From: a virus
Reading direction: 5' to 3' (one strand)
Virus record (IMG/VR): IMGVR_UViG_3300044705_000032
Coordinates: 1-40,537 of that record
DNA length: 40,537 nucleotides
The translations under genes were made by a program, and so were the position numbers. This document shows positions 20,534 to 26,851 of the stretch, one piece after another. The number at the start of each line of letters is the position of its first letter. The stretch's first letter is position 1. A model generated the notes under the pieces. That model did no database searches. It was not told the DNA's origin and saw only the letters and a program-made list of their open reading frames with translations.

Positions 20534-20543
20534 GATCACCCCC
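20520..20543 (+). repeat. Junction linker repeat, copy 2
   Basis: TCAAATCT, GAA, TAGGATCACCCCC. Second copy of the 19546-19569 linker. The three differing bases are the ones before the stop codon. Confidence 0.6.
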
Positions 20544-20544
20544 G

Positions 20545-20688
20545 GTGGCAAAGAGCAAGGACCGGCCGCGCAAAGAGCGCAAGACAAGCAAAGTCGAGGG
20601 GCGGCTGTTTCGCGACCGGAAGCGCGGCAACCGCGCCCGGCGAAAGCGCACACTTTTTGGACTAAACGTCGATCTAAGCCGAATCTAA
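20545..20688 (+). CDS. Very basic micro-protein (47 aa)
   Basis: GTG start after the linker. MAKSKDRPRKERKTSKVEGR and RDRKRGNRARRKRTLFGL make it extremely Arg/Lys-rich, so it probably binds nucleic acid. No family recognised. Confidence 0.5.
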   Translation: MAKSKDRPRKERKTSKVEGRLFRDRKRGNRARRKRTLFGLNVDLSRI

Positions 20689-20703
20689 AGGAAAACGCCC
20701 GCT

Positions 20704-20883
20704 ATGGGATACATCATCGTCACGCGCAACCCGCGCACCAAGCACGTCATTGCGATTACTGAGGCCACGACCGAGCACGACGAGCATGTGTCCGAATTTG
20801 ACACCGAGGAGGCCGCTGGCGACGAGGCCGCGAAGATACCTGCCTGCCGCGCTTGGGGTTATCAAGTTTTAGAGATCAACTAG
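20704..20883 (+). CDS. Small hypothetical protein (59 aa)
   Basis: AAAGGAAAACGCCCGCT precedes the ATG. MGYIIVTRNPRTKHVIAITE, then an acidic middle (EHDEHVSEFDTEEAAGDEA) and WGYQVLEIN. It looks like a compact beta/alpha fold, similar to many short phage proteins without a name. Confidence 0.5.
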   Translation: MGYIIVTRNPRTKHVIAITEATTEHDEHVSEFDTEEAAGDEAAKIPACRAWGYQVLEIN

Positions 20884-20911
20884 GAGGGTTGGCGAGAGTC
20901 AACAAACGCCC

Positions 20912-21088
20912 GTGGTTAGCTGCACGCTCTGCCAAGGTTACGGGATGGTGGTCTGGAGGACAAAAGATGGCGTCTCCGAGCCCGCCGCCATGACCGAAGC
21001 GGACGAGAACGACATGGACGCCACAAAGTCTCTCTGCCCCGCGTGCGACGGCTCCGGCGAGGAGCCGACAGCAACCGATTTCGTTTAG
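20912..21088 (+). CDS. Zinc-finger micro-protein, DnaJ-type CxxCxG repeats (58 aa)
   Basis: GTG start. SCTLCQGYG near the N-terminus and LCPACDGSG near residue 41 are two CxxC-x-G(x)G units, the pattern of the DnaJ zinc centre. An acidic linker separates them. Probably one zinc site. Confidence 0.55.
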   Translation: MVSCTLCQGYGMVVWRTKDGVSEPAAMTEADENDMDATKSLCPACDGSGEEPTATDFV

Positions 21089-21100
21089 AGGAAAATGCCC

Positions 21101-21448
21101 ATGACGCCAATCGAGGAAATCGCAGCCGAACGTAAGCGGCAGATCGAGAAGGAAGGCTACGACGCGCGGCATGACGACCGTCACGAGAAAGGCGAAATTG
21201 CCCTCGCCGCGTGCTGCTACGCCTCGCCTACGCCTCTCTATTTGAAGGACGAACGGGCGAGCGCCTTCATCATGCGCGACCCTTGGCCGTGGGACGACAG
21301 CTTTGACAAGCGTCCTGTGTATCAAGGTCGCAGCCGGCAACCGGGCTTACTCAGCGCGAAGCTCCGCGACCTGCTCGTGAAGGCGGCGGCACTGCTCGTG
21401 GCCGAGATCGAGCGGCTAGATCGCTCCGCGAAAAGGGAGGCTGCGTAA
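21101..21448 (+). CDS. Conserved phage protein, EIAAERKRQIEKEG type (115 aa)
   Basis: The ATG at 21101 is eight bases after GGA; an ATG at 21095 is too close. Sequence blocks EIAAERKRQIEKEGYDARHD, GEIALAACCYA, WPWDDSFDKRP and LRDLLVKAAALLVAEIERLD belong to a family very common in phages but, to my knowledge, without assigned function. The stop lies in the fourth hairpin. Confidence 0.7.
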   Translation: MTPIEEIAAERKRQIEKEGYDARHDDRHEKGEIALAACCYASPTPLYLKDERASAFIMRDPWPWDDSFDKRPVYQGRSRQPGLLSAKLRDLLVKAAALLVAEIERLDRSAKREAA

Positions 21449-21455
21449 AACGCAG
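21441..21455 (+). repeat. Stop-codon hairpin, copy 4
   Basis: CTGCGT-aaa-ACGCAG, identical to copy 1 over 15 bases and preceded by the same GGCTGCGTAAAACGCAGAAA context. It lies 3.6 kb away from copy 1, across the TAA of the 115-aa gene. Confidence 0.65.
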
Positions 21456-21464
21456 AAAAGGACG

Positions 21465-21647
21465 ATGGCCCGATATAACCCGATGGTGAGCGGCGGCGAT
21501 CCGGTTAAGACCATGCAAGTGCGGCGCGGCCACATCCTCCTTGACCGGGACAACCGCGTAGTCACGGACGAGCACGGCGAGGCGTTCACCTACCCCGACA
21601 ATGACGCGGCAGAAGCCGCAATCCGCAACTTCAAATCTGAGGAGTAA
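21465..21647 (+). CDS. Small hypothetical protein, last gene of the array (60 aa)
   Basis: AAAAGGACG upstream of the ATG. MARYNPMVSGGDPVKTMQVR, then GHILLDRDNRVVTDEHGEAF, ending NFKSEE. Its last codons (AAATCTGAGGAG) repeat the end of the gene at 19086-19316. Confidence 0.5.
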   Translation: MARYNPMVSGGDPVKTMQVRRGHILLDRDNRVVTDEHGEAFTYPDNDAAEAAIRNFKSEE

Positions 21648-21724
21648 AAGGCCGGCGAAATTTCAGCAGCGCGCGATGTTCAGCAAACAGTCGAGCTTGG
21701 ACAAAACGCGGCTTAGAAACGACG

Positions 21725-21750
21725 AAGCCCGGCACGATGGCCGGGCTTTT
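21725..21750 (+). terminator. Hairpin terminator between convergent operons
   Basis: AAGCCCGGC (21725-21733), six-base loop, GCCGGGCTT (21740-21748), then TT: a nine-pair GC-rich stem with T's after it. It lies 78 bases after the last rightward gene and 20 bases before the end of the leftward structural operon, so it may stop transcription from both sides. Confidence 0.8.
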
Positions 21751-21769
21751 GTAATTCATGGTGCGCGTA

Positions 21770-22114
21770 TTACTGACGCCGCGATGGCGTAAGAACTCTT
21801 TCGCGCGGGTCTGTTCGTTGCCTGCAACGAAGCCATGACGATAGTAACGCCACACCAAGATAAATATCGATCCCAATCAGGACGAACCATTCCGGTGCCC
21901 ACGGCATTTTTCCAGTTTCGGAATGGAACTTAGCCATCCCAAGAATACCGAAACCCATGAACACGAGAGCGCTACACCGCGCCAAGTTCAGCCATGCCGG
22001 CTCGCGCAGGTCGAGAAAGTTTGAGTCGCGGATTGTCTTGATAGTCGCGACCATGAAGATTCCACCAAGGAAACACAGGGCGTAGAAGATCGAAAGCATG
22101 TCATGCTCAGACAT
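21770..22114 (-). CDS. Three-pass membrane protein of the lysis region (114 aa)
   Basis: ATG 22114 has GGAG six bases upstream, better than the ATG at 22126. Three hydrophobic segments: about residues 8-25 (SIFYALCFLGGIFMVATI), 45-62 (CSALVFMGFGILGMA) and 74-94 (WFVLIGIDIYLGVALLSSWL), then a basic tail. It is the last gene of the leftward operon; a holin or antiholin role is possible. Confidence 0.6.
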   Translation of the reverse strand: MSEHDMLSIFYALCFLGGIFMVATIKTIRDSNFLDLREPAWLNLARCSALVFMGFGILGMAKFHSETGKMPWAPEWFVLIGIDIYLGVALLSSWLRCRQRTDPRERVLTPSRRQ

Positions 22115-22424
22115 CGTTCGCTCCATTCGTCCAGCGCTTTGCGGTGCGTCCGATCCTCGCGATAAGGGCTTGGCACAAGGTCATTGCCGTTAAGCCAACA
22201 AGAAATCCTGAGACGCCTGGATCGAGCGGGTCGCTTAGTATCTTACCCCACAGATGCGAAAAGGTTCCAGAAAGATAATTTGCTGTGAGGGCACCACCGA
22301 GAGCAGATGTTAATACCGAGCCTATGCTTTCCTTTGCGAACAGTGCTTTCACTACCCCGCCTGACAGACCGGCTGCCAGCTCAGGGACGCGAAACCCGGC
22401 TGAGGAGAAAATGTCGTCAGGCAT
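22107..22424 (-). CDS. Membrane-associated protein of the lysis region (105 aa)
   Basis: ATG 22424 overlaps the stop of a 14-codon leader ORF. MPDDIFSSAGFRVPELAAGL opens the protein; hydrophobic, glycine-rich stretches follow (ALGGALTANYLSG, GVSGFLVGLTAMTLCQALIA) and a basic end. Probably two membrane segments. Holin-like by location and composition only. Confidence 0.55.
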   Translation of the reverse strand: MPDDIFSSAGFRVPELAAGLSGGVVKALFAKESIGSVLTSALGGALTANYLSGTFSHLWGKILSDPLDPGVSGFLVGLTAMTLCQALIARIGRTAKRWTNGANDV

Positions 22425-22468
22425 TACCGAGCCTTAACGATTTTCGATGCTTCATTCGTCCTAGGCAT
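22424..22468 (-). CDS. 14-codon leader ORF
   Basis: Leftward MPRTNEASKIVKAR with a strong GAGGAAAGGA upstream. Its TAA shares a base with the next ATG (TAATG). The following gene lacks a good ribosome site of its own, so this ORF may drive its translation. Confidence 0.4.
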   Translation of the reverse strand: MPRTNEASKIVKAR

Positions 22469-22536
22469 GTCGGGGAGTTCCTTTCCTCGGTGTGCTTAGG
22501 GCGTTCGTTCTGTTCACAGCAGAGCGGGCGCCCGCC

Positions 22537-22947
22537 TTATTTAGAGAAACGCTTCACAATGGCGCCGACAACACCAGATGTCGTCTGCGCGATAAACAAA
22601 GATTCAACGACGACACGCCCAAATTCTTGCTCCTCGGCGGGGACCTTCAATACAGCAAACGTGTGCGGGTCCACTCCGAACGTGGAAAGCAAATATATTG
22701 CGGCATGATACATCCCCACCGGGATAACGAAGATGCACCAAGCGACCCACCATACCGGGTGGTTCATTGCAGCTATGCCGAGATCGCGCTGGGCTGCCTT
22801 GCGAGCAATCTCTGCGTCAATTTGTTTTTTGGCTAGATCAACCGCTGCCTGATCTGTCGCATTTGTCGATGCAAGCTTGGCCTTGTACGCATTCAACAGC
22901 CCGGAGATGACTGGGCCAGCAAGCAAGTTCCCGAGCCATTCCCACAT
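22537..22947 (-). CDS. 3TM-type holin family protein (136 aa)
   Basis: MWEWLGNLLAGPVISGLLNAYKAKL, a helical region, then HPVWWVAWCIFVIPVGMYHA and a C-terminal hydrophobic stretch (FIAQTTSGVVGAIV) with a basic end. The pattern fits the 'holin of 3TMs' (gene-transfer-agent type) family. It would form the membrane lesion that lets the endolysin out. A perfect palindrome GCGGGCGCCCGC (22524-22535) lies just past its stop. Confidence 0.7.
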   Translation of the reverse strand: MWEWLGNLLAGPVISGLLNAYKAKLASTNATDQAAVDLAKKQIDAEIARKAAQRDLGIAAMNHPVWWVAWCIFVIPVGMYHAAIYLLSTFGVDPHTFAVLKVPAEEQEFGRVVVESLFIAQTTSGVVGAIVKRFSK

Positions 22948-22948
22948 C

Positions 22949-23215
22949 TTATTTGCTCGGAATGCTTTTGATGATCGAGCGAGCCCGCGTGATGAAGGAC
23001 ACGACGGTCATCAGGCGCACAACCCAGCCGATCACGAGCGGATAGGCCTGGAAGGACTGTTTCAATTGGTCCGTCAGCGTCGGATCAAGCACGACGGCCG
23101 CAATCGTATCCCAATTGGTGAAGGCCCAGGACAGCGCGAACGGGACGAGAACTGCATATTTCATCGTCCACGACTCGACGGAGCCAGACCAAAAGGCTTT
23201 GATCTTCTCCCACAT
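22949..23215 (-). CDS. Two-pass membrane protein of the lysis region (88 aa)
   Basis: ATG 23215, two bases after the previous stop; the longer frame from 23563 is a shadow of the endolysin. MWEKIKAFWSGSVESWTMKY, then hydrophobic segments YAVLVPFALSWAFTNW and PLVIGWVVRLMTVVSFI, and a basic tail. Holin- or pinholin-like in build. Confidence 0.6.
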   Translation of the reverse strand: MWEKIKAFWSGSVESWTMKYAVLVPFALSWAFTNWDTIAAVVLDPTLTDQLKQSFQAYPLVIGWVVRLMTVVSFITRARSIIKSIPSK

Positions 23216-23217
23216 GG

Positions 23218-23400
23218 CTAGAGCTTCTTCGCTACGTCTTTGGCGGCATCGGCCACCTTGCCTGCGTCGGCAATTGCGGTTTTGCCAGCGGAGACAATCT
23301 GTTCGCCTTTCGATGCGTTGTTGCGAAAGACGAGAGCGCCCGTTATGAAGCAGGCAATGCCGATAGCGATAGTGAGCCAGAGGGGAACTAGCATGGTCAT
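23218..23400 (-). CDS. Small membrane protein next to the endolysin (60 aa)
   Basis: ATG 23400 overlaps the endolysin stop. One N-terminal membrane segment (PLWLTIAIGIACFITGALVF) followed by an Ala/Lys-rich amphipathic helix (ADAGKVADAAKDVAKKL). Topology recalls spanin or holin-partner proteins, but no lipobox is seen. Confidence 0.6.
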   Translation of the reverse strand: MTMLVPLWLTIAIGIACFITGALVFRNNASKGEQIVSAGKTAIADAGKVADAAKDVAKKL

Positions 23401-24101
23401 TTTCCTTTCGTGAAGGATTTGAGAATTGCGAGAAACGCGGATACGAGAACAGAGAGCCATCCTGATTGTGGCTGCGGAGTTGGGGTAGGCTGTGGTGATG
23501 GCGGAGGCGGCACAATCGAAGGCGATTGCATTTGTTCGTCGGCAAATCGAATACTCGGATCAAGCTTGCGCATCGCGTCCAGCATGCCGGCGCAGCCGAG
23601 TTGCTTGTCTACCGCTTCCGGATCGAACTTCTCGTCCGAGACGTATTTGCCTTTGACGTATTGATCAGAACCGCCCCACAGGTACGGCGATGCCATGTGG
23701 TGAAACTTCTCGTAACCTTCACCATTGTACAATTCGAGCAGCGTCAGCGTGCCGCCGGCAGTCCAGTCTTTCCATGCGGCAGCATAGGGAGCGCATTTCT
23801 CCAGCGCATCGACTGCCGCATCAAACCAGGATTTGAACGGCCCCCTGCCCCTCGGGACATGCACTGAGACGGCATTCCAAGGATCGCCTTGGGCAATGCT
23901 CCTGTCCCACCGCTGCGATGCCTCGCGCTCGTGGATTACCGCTATAACCCACCACGGAACGCCAGTGACCACGGAGACGGCCTGATACCGCGCCTTACCG
24001 GCAACAAGCCGCTGCGCGACCACACTAAAGCCGCGCGTAGGGTCGTATTTGGCGACGCGCCAGCGCTGCGCGTTCTGCGCAATCAGGGCAGCGGTATCCA
24101 T
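23397..24101 (-). CDS. Endolysin (GH108/lysozyme-like) with C-terminal membrane anchor
   Basis: 234 aa. VPWWVIAVIHEREASQRWDR with the catalytic-type Glu58 or Glu60, and AQGDPWNAVSVHVPRGRGPF, are the signature of phage GH108-like muramidases, as are LLELYNGEGYEKFH and SPYLWGGSDQY. A proline-rich linker (about 195-212) leads to a hydrophobic end (GWLSVLVSAFLAILKSF). The anchor would hold the enzyme in the inner membrane until holin action. No N-terminal signal is seen. Confidence 0.85.
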   Translation of the reverse strand: MDTAALIAQNAQRWRVAKYDPTRGFSVVAQRLVAGKARYQAVSVVTGVPWWVIAVIHEREASQRWDRSIAQGDPWNAVSVHVPRGRGPFKSWFDAAVDALEKCAPYAAAWKDWTAGGTLTLLELYNGEGYEKFHHMASPYLWGGSDQYVKGKYVSDEKFDPEAVDKQLGCAGMLDAMRKLDPSIRFADEQMQSPSIVPPPPSPQPTPTPQPQSGWLSVLVSAFLAILKSFTKGK

Positions 24102-24105
24102 ATTG

Positions 24106-24798
24106 CTAACCGAGATATTCGAGGATTGTCAGCGGATTATTCGATCCTGACTGAGATGCCGCATTCCACCCGCACGAAACCCTGATGCGCGAGAGCGGCT
24201 TTGCCATGTAGGTCTTAGTCTGTCCAGGAAGAACGATGATGCTTCCCGCAACACCATAAGCGACGGAAAGATTGGACGGGCAGACAGACACCGCAACGGT
24301 GCCTGGATTATGAAATGCAATTCCCCTGCGCTGAGCATTGGAGCCTATGGCTGACACAACCGCCGTTCCCAGCAAAACGCCCGACGATACCGGAGACGCG
24401 ATAGCCGACCCCGTATTGAGCCTCGCGAGCGGTTCTGGGTTCGAGTTTGCCGCATTGACACTCGTAAAGTTCAGGATCGAGACTGGCTGATTACTTCCCA
24501 CATCAACCCATGCCATCCAAGCGCAGTTGACGTTCTGCTGTTCGTTTTCCGAGAGGATAACCAAGTCTTCCTGCGGATATACGAGTAATGCGCCTTCCCC
24601 GTGCGCAGGCTGGATAGATACGTTCGCTGGGCAAACCCTGAGATTGTTGCTTCCCGGATTATGAAAAACGATTCCCCTGCGCACCGAATCCGAGCCGAGA
24701 ACCTGCGTCCATGTCGCGCCCAGAGTGCCTACGCCAACTCCAAGCGGGCCGATAACAGGCACATCATGCGAGAGATCGGCAAGCGCGAGCGTTGTCAT
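24106..24798 (-). CDS. Tail-associated protein with a duplicated domain (230 aa)
   Basis: Two similar halves of about 100 residues: TQVLGSDSVRRGIVFHNPGS then LRVCPANVSI, and SAIGSNAQRRGIAFHNPGTV then VSVCPSNLSV. Each is beta-rich. It lies between tail fibre and endolysin and overlaps the fibre gene by four bases. A virion-surface, fibre-accessory or receptor-binding role is inferred from position. The shared RRGI-FHNPG and VCP-N-S motifs show the duplication directly. Confidence 0.7.
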   Translation of the reverse strand: MTTLALADLSHDVPVIGPLGVGVGTLGATWTQVLGSDSVRRGIVFHNPGSNNLRVCPANVSIQPAHGEGALLVYPQEDLVILSENEQQNVNCAWMAWVDVGSNQPVSILNFTSVNAANSNPEPLARLNTGSAIASPVSSGVLLGTAVVSAIGSNAQRRGIAFHNPGTVAVSVCPSNLSVAYGVAGSIIVLPGQTKTYMAKPLSRIRVSCGWNAASQSGSNNPLTILEYLG

Positions 24799-26678
24799 GC
24801 CATGATCTCCTCTAACACGATTGAACCCCCGCTAGTGCCCGGAAAATTCACCGCGTTGGCTGCGTTGCTGGTTTTGATCTGCGCCGTATAAGTGACGCTT
24901 GAACTCGTGTTCGGATTATCCATCCAGATTATCGCCGCAGGCATAATGGAATTGGAGAATCCGAGGTTTTTTATCGCCGGGCCAACCTGAGTCGATCCGT
25001 TGCCGATCGCCAGAAACCCGTTCGCTGCGCCGTTCATTCCGAGAGAGCCGGTCAGTGCAATTTTCACCAGATTAGGCGCCGACGTTGGCGTGATCGATTT
25101 CGTTACAGCGGTGTTGCCGTAAGACGTGCTCGTGCTTGATGTATCGGAAGTCGTTTGAAAGAAGCTCGATTGCACGACATCGCCGGGTTTCTTCTGCCCG
25201 GCTCCGAACAATTGAATCTTGTCGGGAGCCGTAGCCCATGTCCCGGCCGTGACTTGGCCGGAACTGAAATCCATATAACCAAGCACACGAAAGGATTTCG
25301 TCGTAACGGCAGACGCACTATAGAAAACACCTGCCGATGTTGATCCTGCCGAAATACCCGTGCCACTTTGGGGAGAACTTTCTGGTAGAGCAACGATCTG
25401 TGTAGGGCTTGCCCCTCCGACAACGCAGACAATCACGCCAAGAACGAGCGTTCCTGCGTTATCAAAAATAACAACCCAGACACGGAACGGGATGGCGTTT
25501 GCAGTGCCGAGCGTAGCCCCGTTCGGAACGGTAATTGAAAGACCGCTGCCGAGCGCGCGGAAGACTGGATCGCCATTTGCAATAGTCGGATCGCGGAATG
25601 GGATAATGACAGGAGATGATTTTGACGGGTCGTTACCGTTCCTGTCCTTTACCGCAATCGTCAGTGCGTTGCTGCTTACCGTGCCGTTGAGTTGAACGTT
25701 CAATGGAGTTTGCAGACCGAGAGCCTGGACACCGCTGACGTTCCACGTTCCCGCCCCATCGGTTGAAACAAAGGCATGGCTACCTGGAGGGATGATAAGA
25801 GATACGCCAGTCGCCATGCCATTAAAGGCGTCCGCAGCGTTGATGGCGAAAGTGATATTCCCGGTCAGGGCGTAGACCGTGAAGCCAAACCCCGCAAACA
25901 ACGTGCTCGATTTGGCGAGTGTATAAGTTATTGTCCCCGTCGCCTGCCGTTCGGTATTGTGAAATGCGGCTGTGACGGACTGGTTTGTTGCGTCGGAGAC
26001 TGGCGTAAAGACGACACGGAGATTGCCTGCCCCGTCATCCTGTAGACCGGAACCGATGTTTTCAGTCGCGAGAGCGCCTAGCCCGAATGCTGTCCGTCCC
26101 AACGCGAGAGAGGCCGCCGATACGACGGGCTGCATTGCCGTAGAGACAAGGGCGGACGACGGCTGCGCTGCAATCGGATTGCCGTTCCCGTCAAATCCTA
26201 GGAGCTGATTGGCGCGAGCCGTCGCAGACGGGAGAGCGGACGGAGGGTTCGCATCGGAAAGCGGAGCCACAAGCGCACGCGAAAACAGGCCGTTGACCTG
26301 CTGCGTGACCATCATCAGCCAGTCGAGTGCTTTTTCCACTGCGGATGGGAATAAAGCGCCCTGATTGGCCATCGAGTTCAACTGTTCCAGCGGCAGAACG
26401 CGGGCCAGAGTAAGCGTTGTACAGGAGGCTATCGGAGAGCCGGTCAGAGGATAGGTGAACGATCCCCCCGTAGAACCGTTCGATCCGTCATTGACCCCTG
26501 TAATCGACCATAACGAATTTGCAATGACCGTGCTGTTTCCGCTCGCATCGACATAAGTGAGTTGCGTATTACTCTGATCTGTCGAGTTTGCACCAGGTAT
26601 CTCGAATGAATACGAGAACGTCGTCGTCGCGCCGTTGCCGGAGACGGTCGTTTTATAGGCCGTAGTCGTAATTGTCAT
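24795..26678 (-). CDS. Tail fibre/tailspike protein (627 aa)
   Basis: Residues 1-150 resemble the T7-type fibre head-binding region: ITTTAYKTTVSGNGATTTFS, FTYPLTG, and FPSAVEKALDWLMMVTQQVN. The remaining part is Gly/Ser/Thr/Asn-rich beta structure, typical of trimeric fibres, including a distinct C-terminal part with SLGMNGAANGFLAIGNGST. It would bind the host surface. ATGA overlaps at both ends tie it to its neighbours. Confidence 0.85.
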   Translation of the reverse strand: MTITTTAYKTTVSGNGATTTFSYSFEIPGANSTDQSNTQLTYVDASGNSTVIANSLWSITGVNDGSNGSTGGSFTYPLTGSPIASCTTLTLARVLPLEQLNSMANQGALFPSAVEKALDWLMMVTQQVNGLFSRALVAPLSDANPPSALPSATARANQLLGFDGNGNPIAAQPSSALVSTAMQPVVSAASLALGRTAFGLGALATENIGSGLQDDGAGNLRVVFTPVSDATNQSVTAAFHNTERQATGTITYTLAKSSTLFAGFGFTVYALTGNITFAINAADAFNGMATGVSLIIPPGSHAFVSTDGAGTWNVSGVQALGLQTPLNVQLNGTVSSNALTIAVKDRNGNDPSKSSPVIIPFRDPTIANGDPVFRALGSGLSITVPNGATLGTANAIPFRVWVVIFDNAGTLVLGVIVCVVGGASPTQIVALPESSPQSGTGISAGSTSAGVFYSASAVTTKSFRVLGYMDFSSGQVTAGTWATAPDKIQLFGAGQKKPGDVVQSSFFQTTSDTSSTSTSYGNTAVTKSITPTSAPNLVKIALTGSLGMNGAANGFLAIGNGSTQVGPAIKNLGFSNSIMPAAIIWMDNPNTSSSVTYTAQIKTSNAANAVNFPGTSGGSIVLEEIMA

Positions 26679-26833
26679 TTGCTGTCGTCCGGACGGAGAT
26701 CGTGATCAGCTCTATGCGGATGGTCTGGCAGGAACGGAGCGCGGTTGCCCGTGTTCGGCCTGACCTGCTGTTGCGGCTTGATCGCGCGCTGCGCAGGAAT
26801 AGGCGCAGCCGGAGTGACTGTGCTTTCGGCCAT
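26675..26833 (-). CDS. Small proline-rich structural-operon protein (52 aa)
   Basis: A short frame in the gap between ejection protein and fibre. MAESTVTPAAPIPAQRAIKP, then RPNTGNRAPFLPDHPHRADH. Its TGA overlaps the fibre ATG (ATGA 26675-26678). It is unstructured-looking and may be a linker or virion accessory protein. Confidence 0.55.
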   Translation of the reverse strand: MAESTVTPAAPIPAQRAIKPQQQVRPNTGNRAPFLPDHPHRADHDLRPDDSK

Positions 26834-26851
26834 GGCTGTCTCTGTTGAAAG

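Noticed and set aside
17839-21455. CRISPR array interpretation of the repeated hairpins
   Set aside because: Copies are irregularly spaced, differ in sequence and lie at stop codons of open reading frames.
22524-22535. GCGGGCGCCCGC palindrome as a terminator
   Set aside because: A perfect palindrome without a loop or T-run; transcription must continue into the downstream lysis genes.
22949-23563. 204-aa leftward frame including the 88-aa membrane protein
   Set aside because: Its first 116 codons are a shadow of the endolysin and 60-aa genes; the ATG at 23215 follows the previous stop by two bases.
24106-26678. Diversity-generating retroelement acting on the fibre region
   Set aside because: No reverse transcriptase gene or template/variable repeat pair was found in the window; the repeat in the 230-aa gene is an internal domain duplication.
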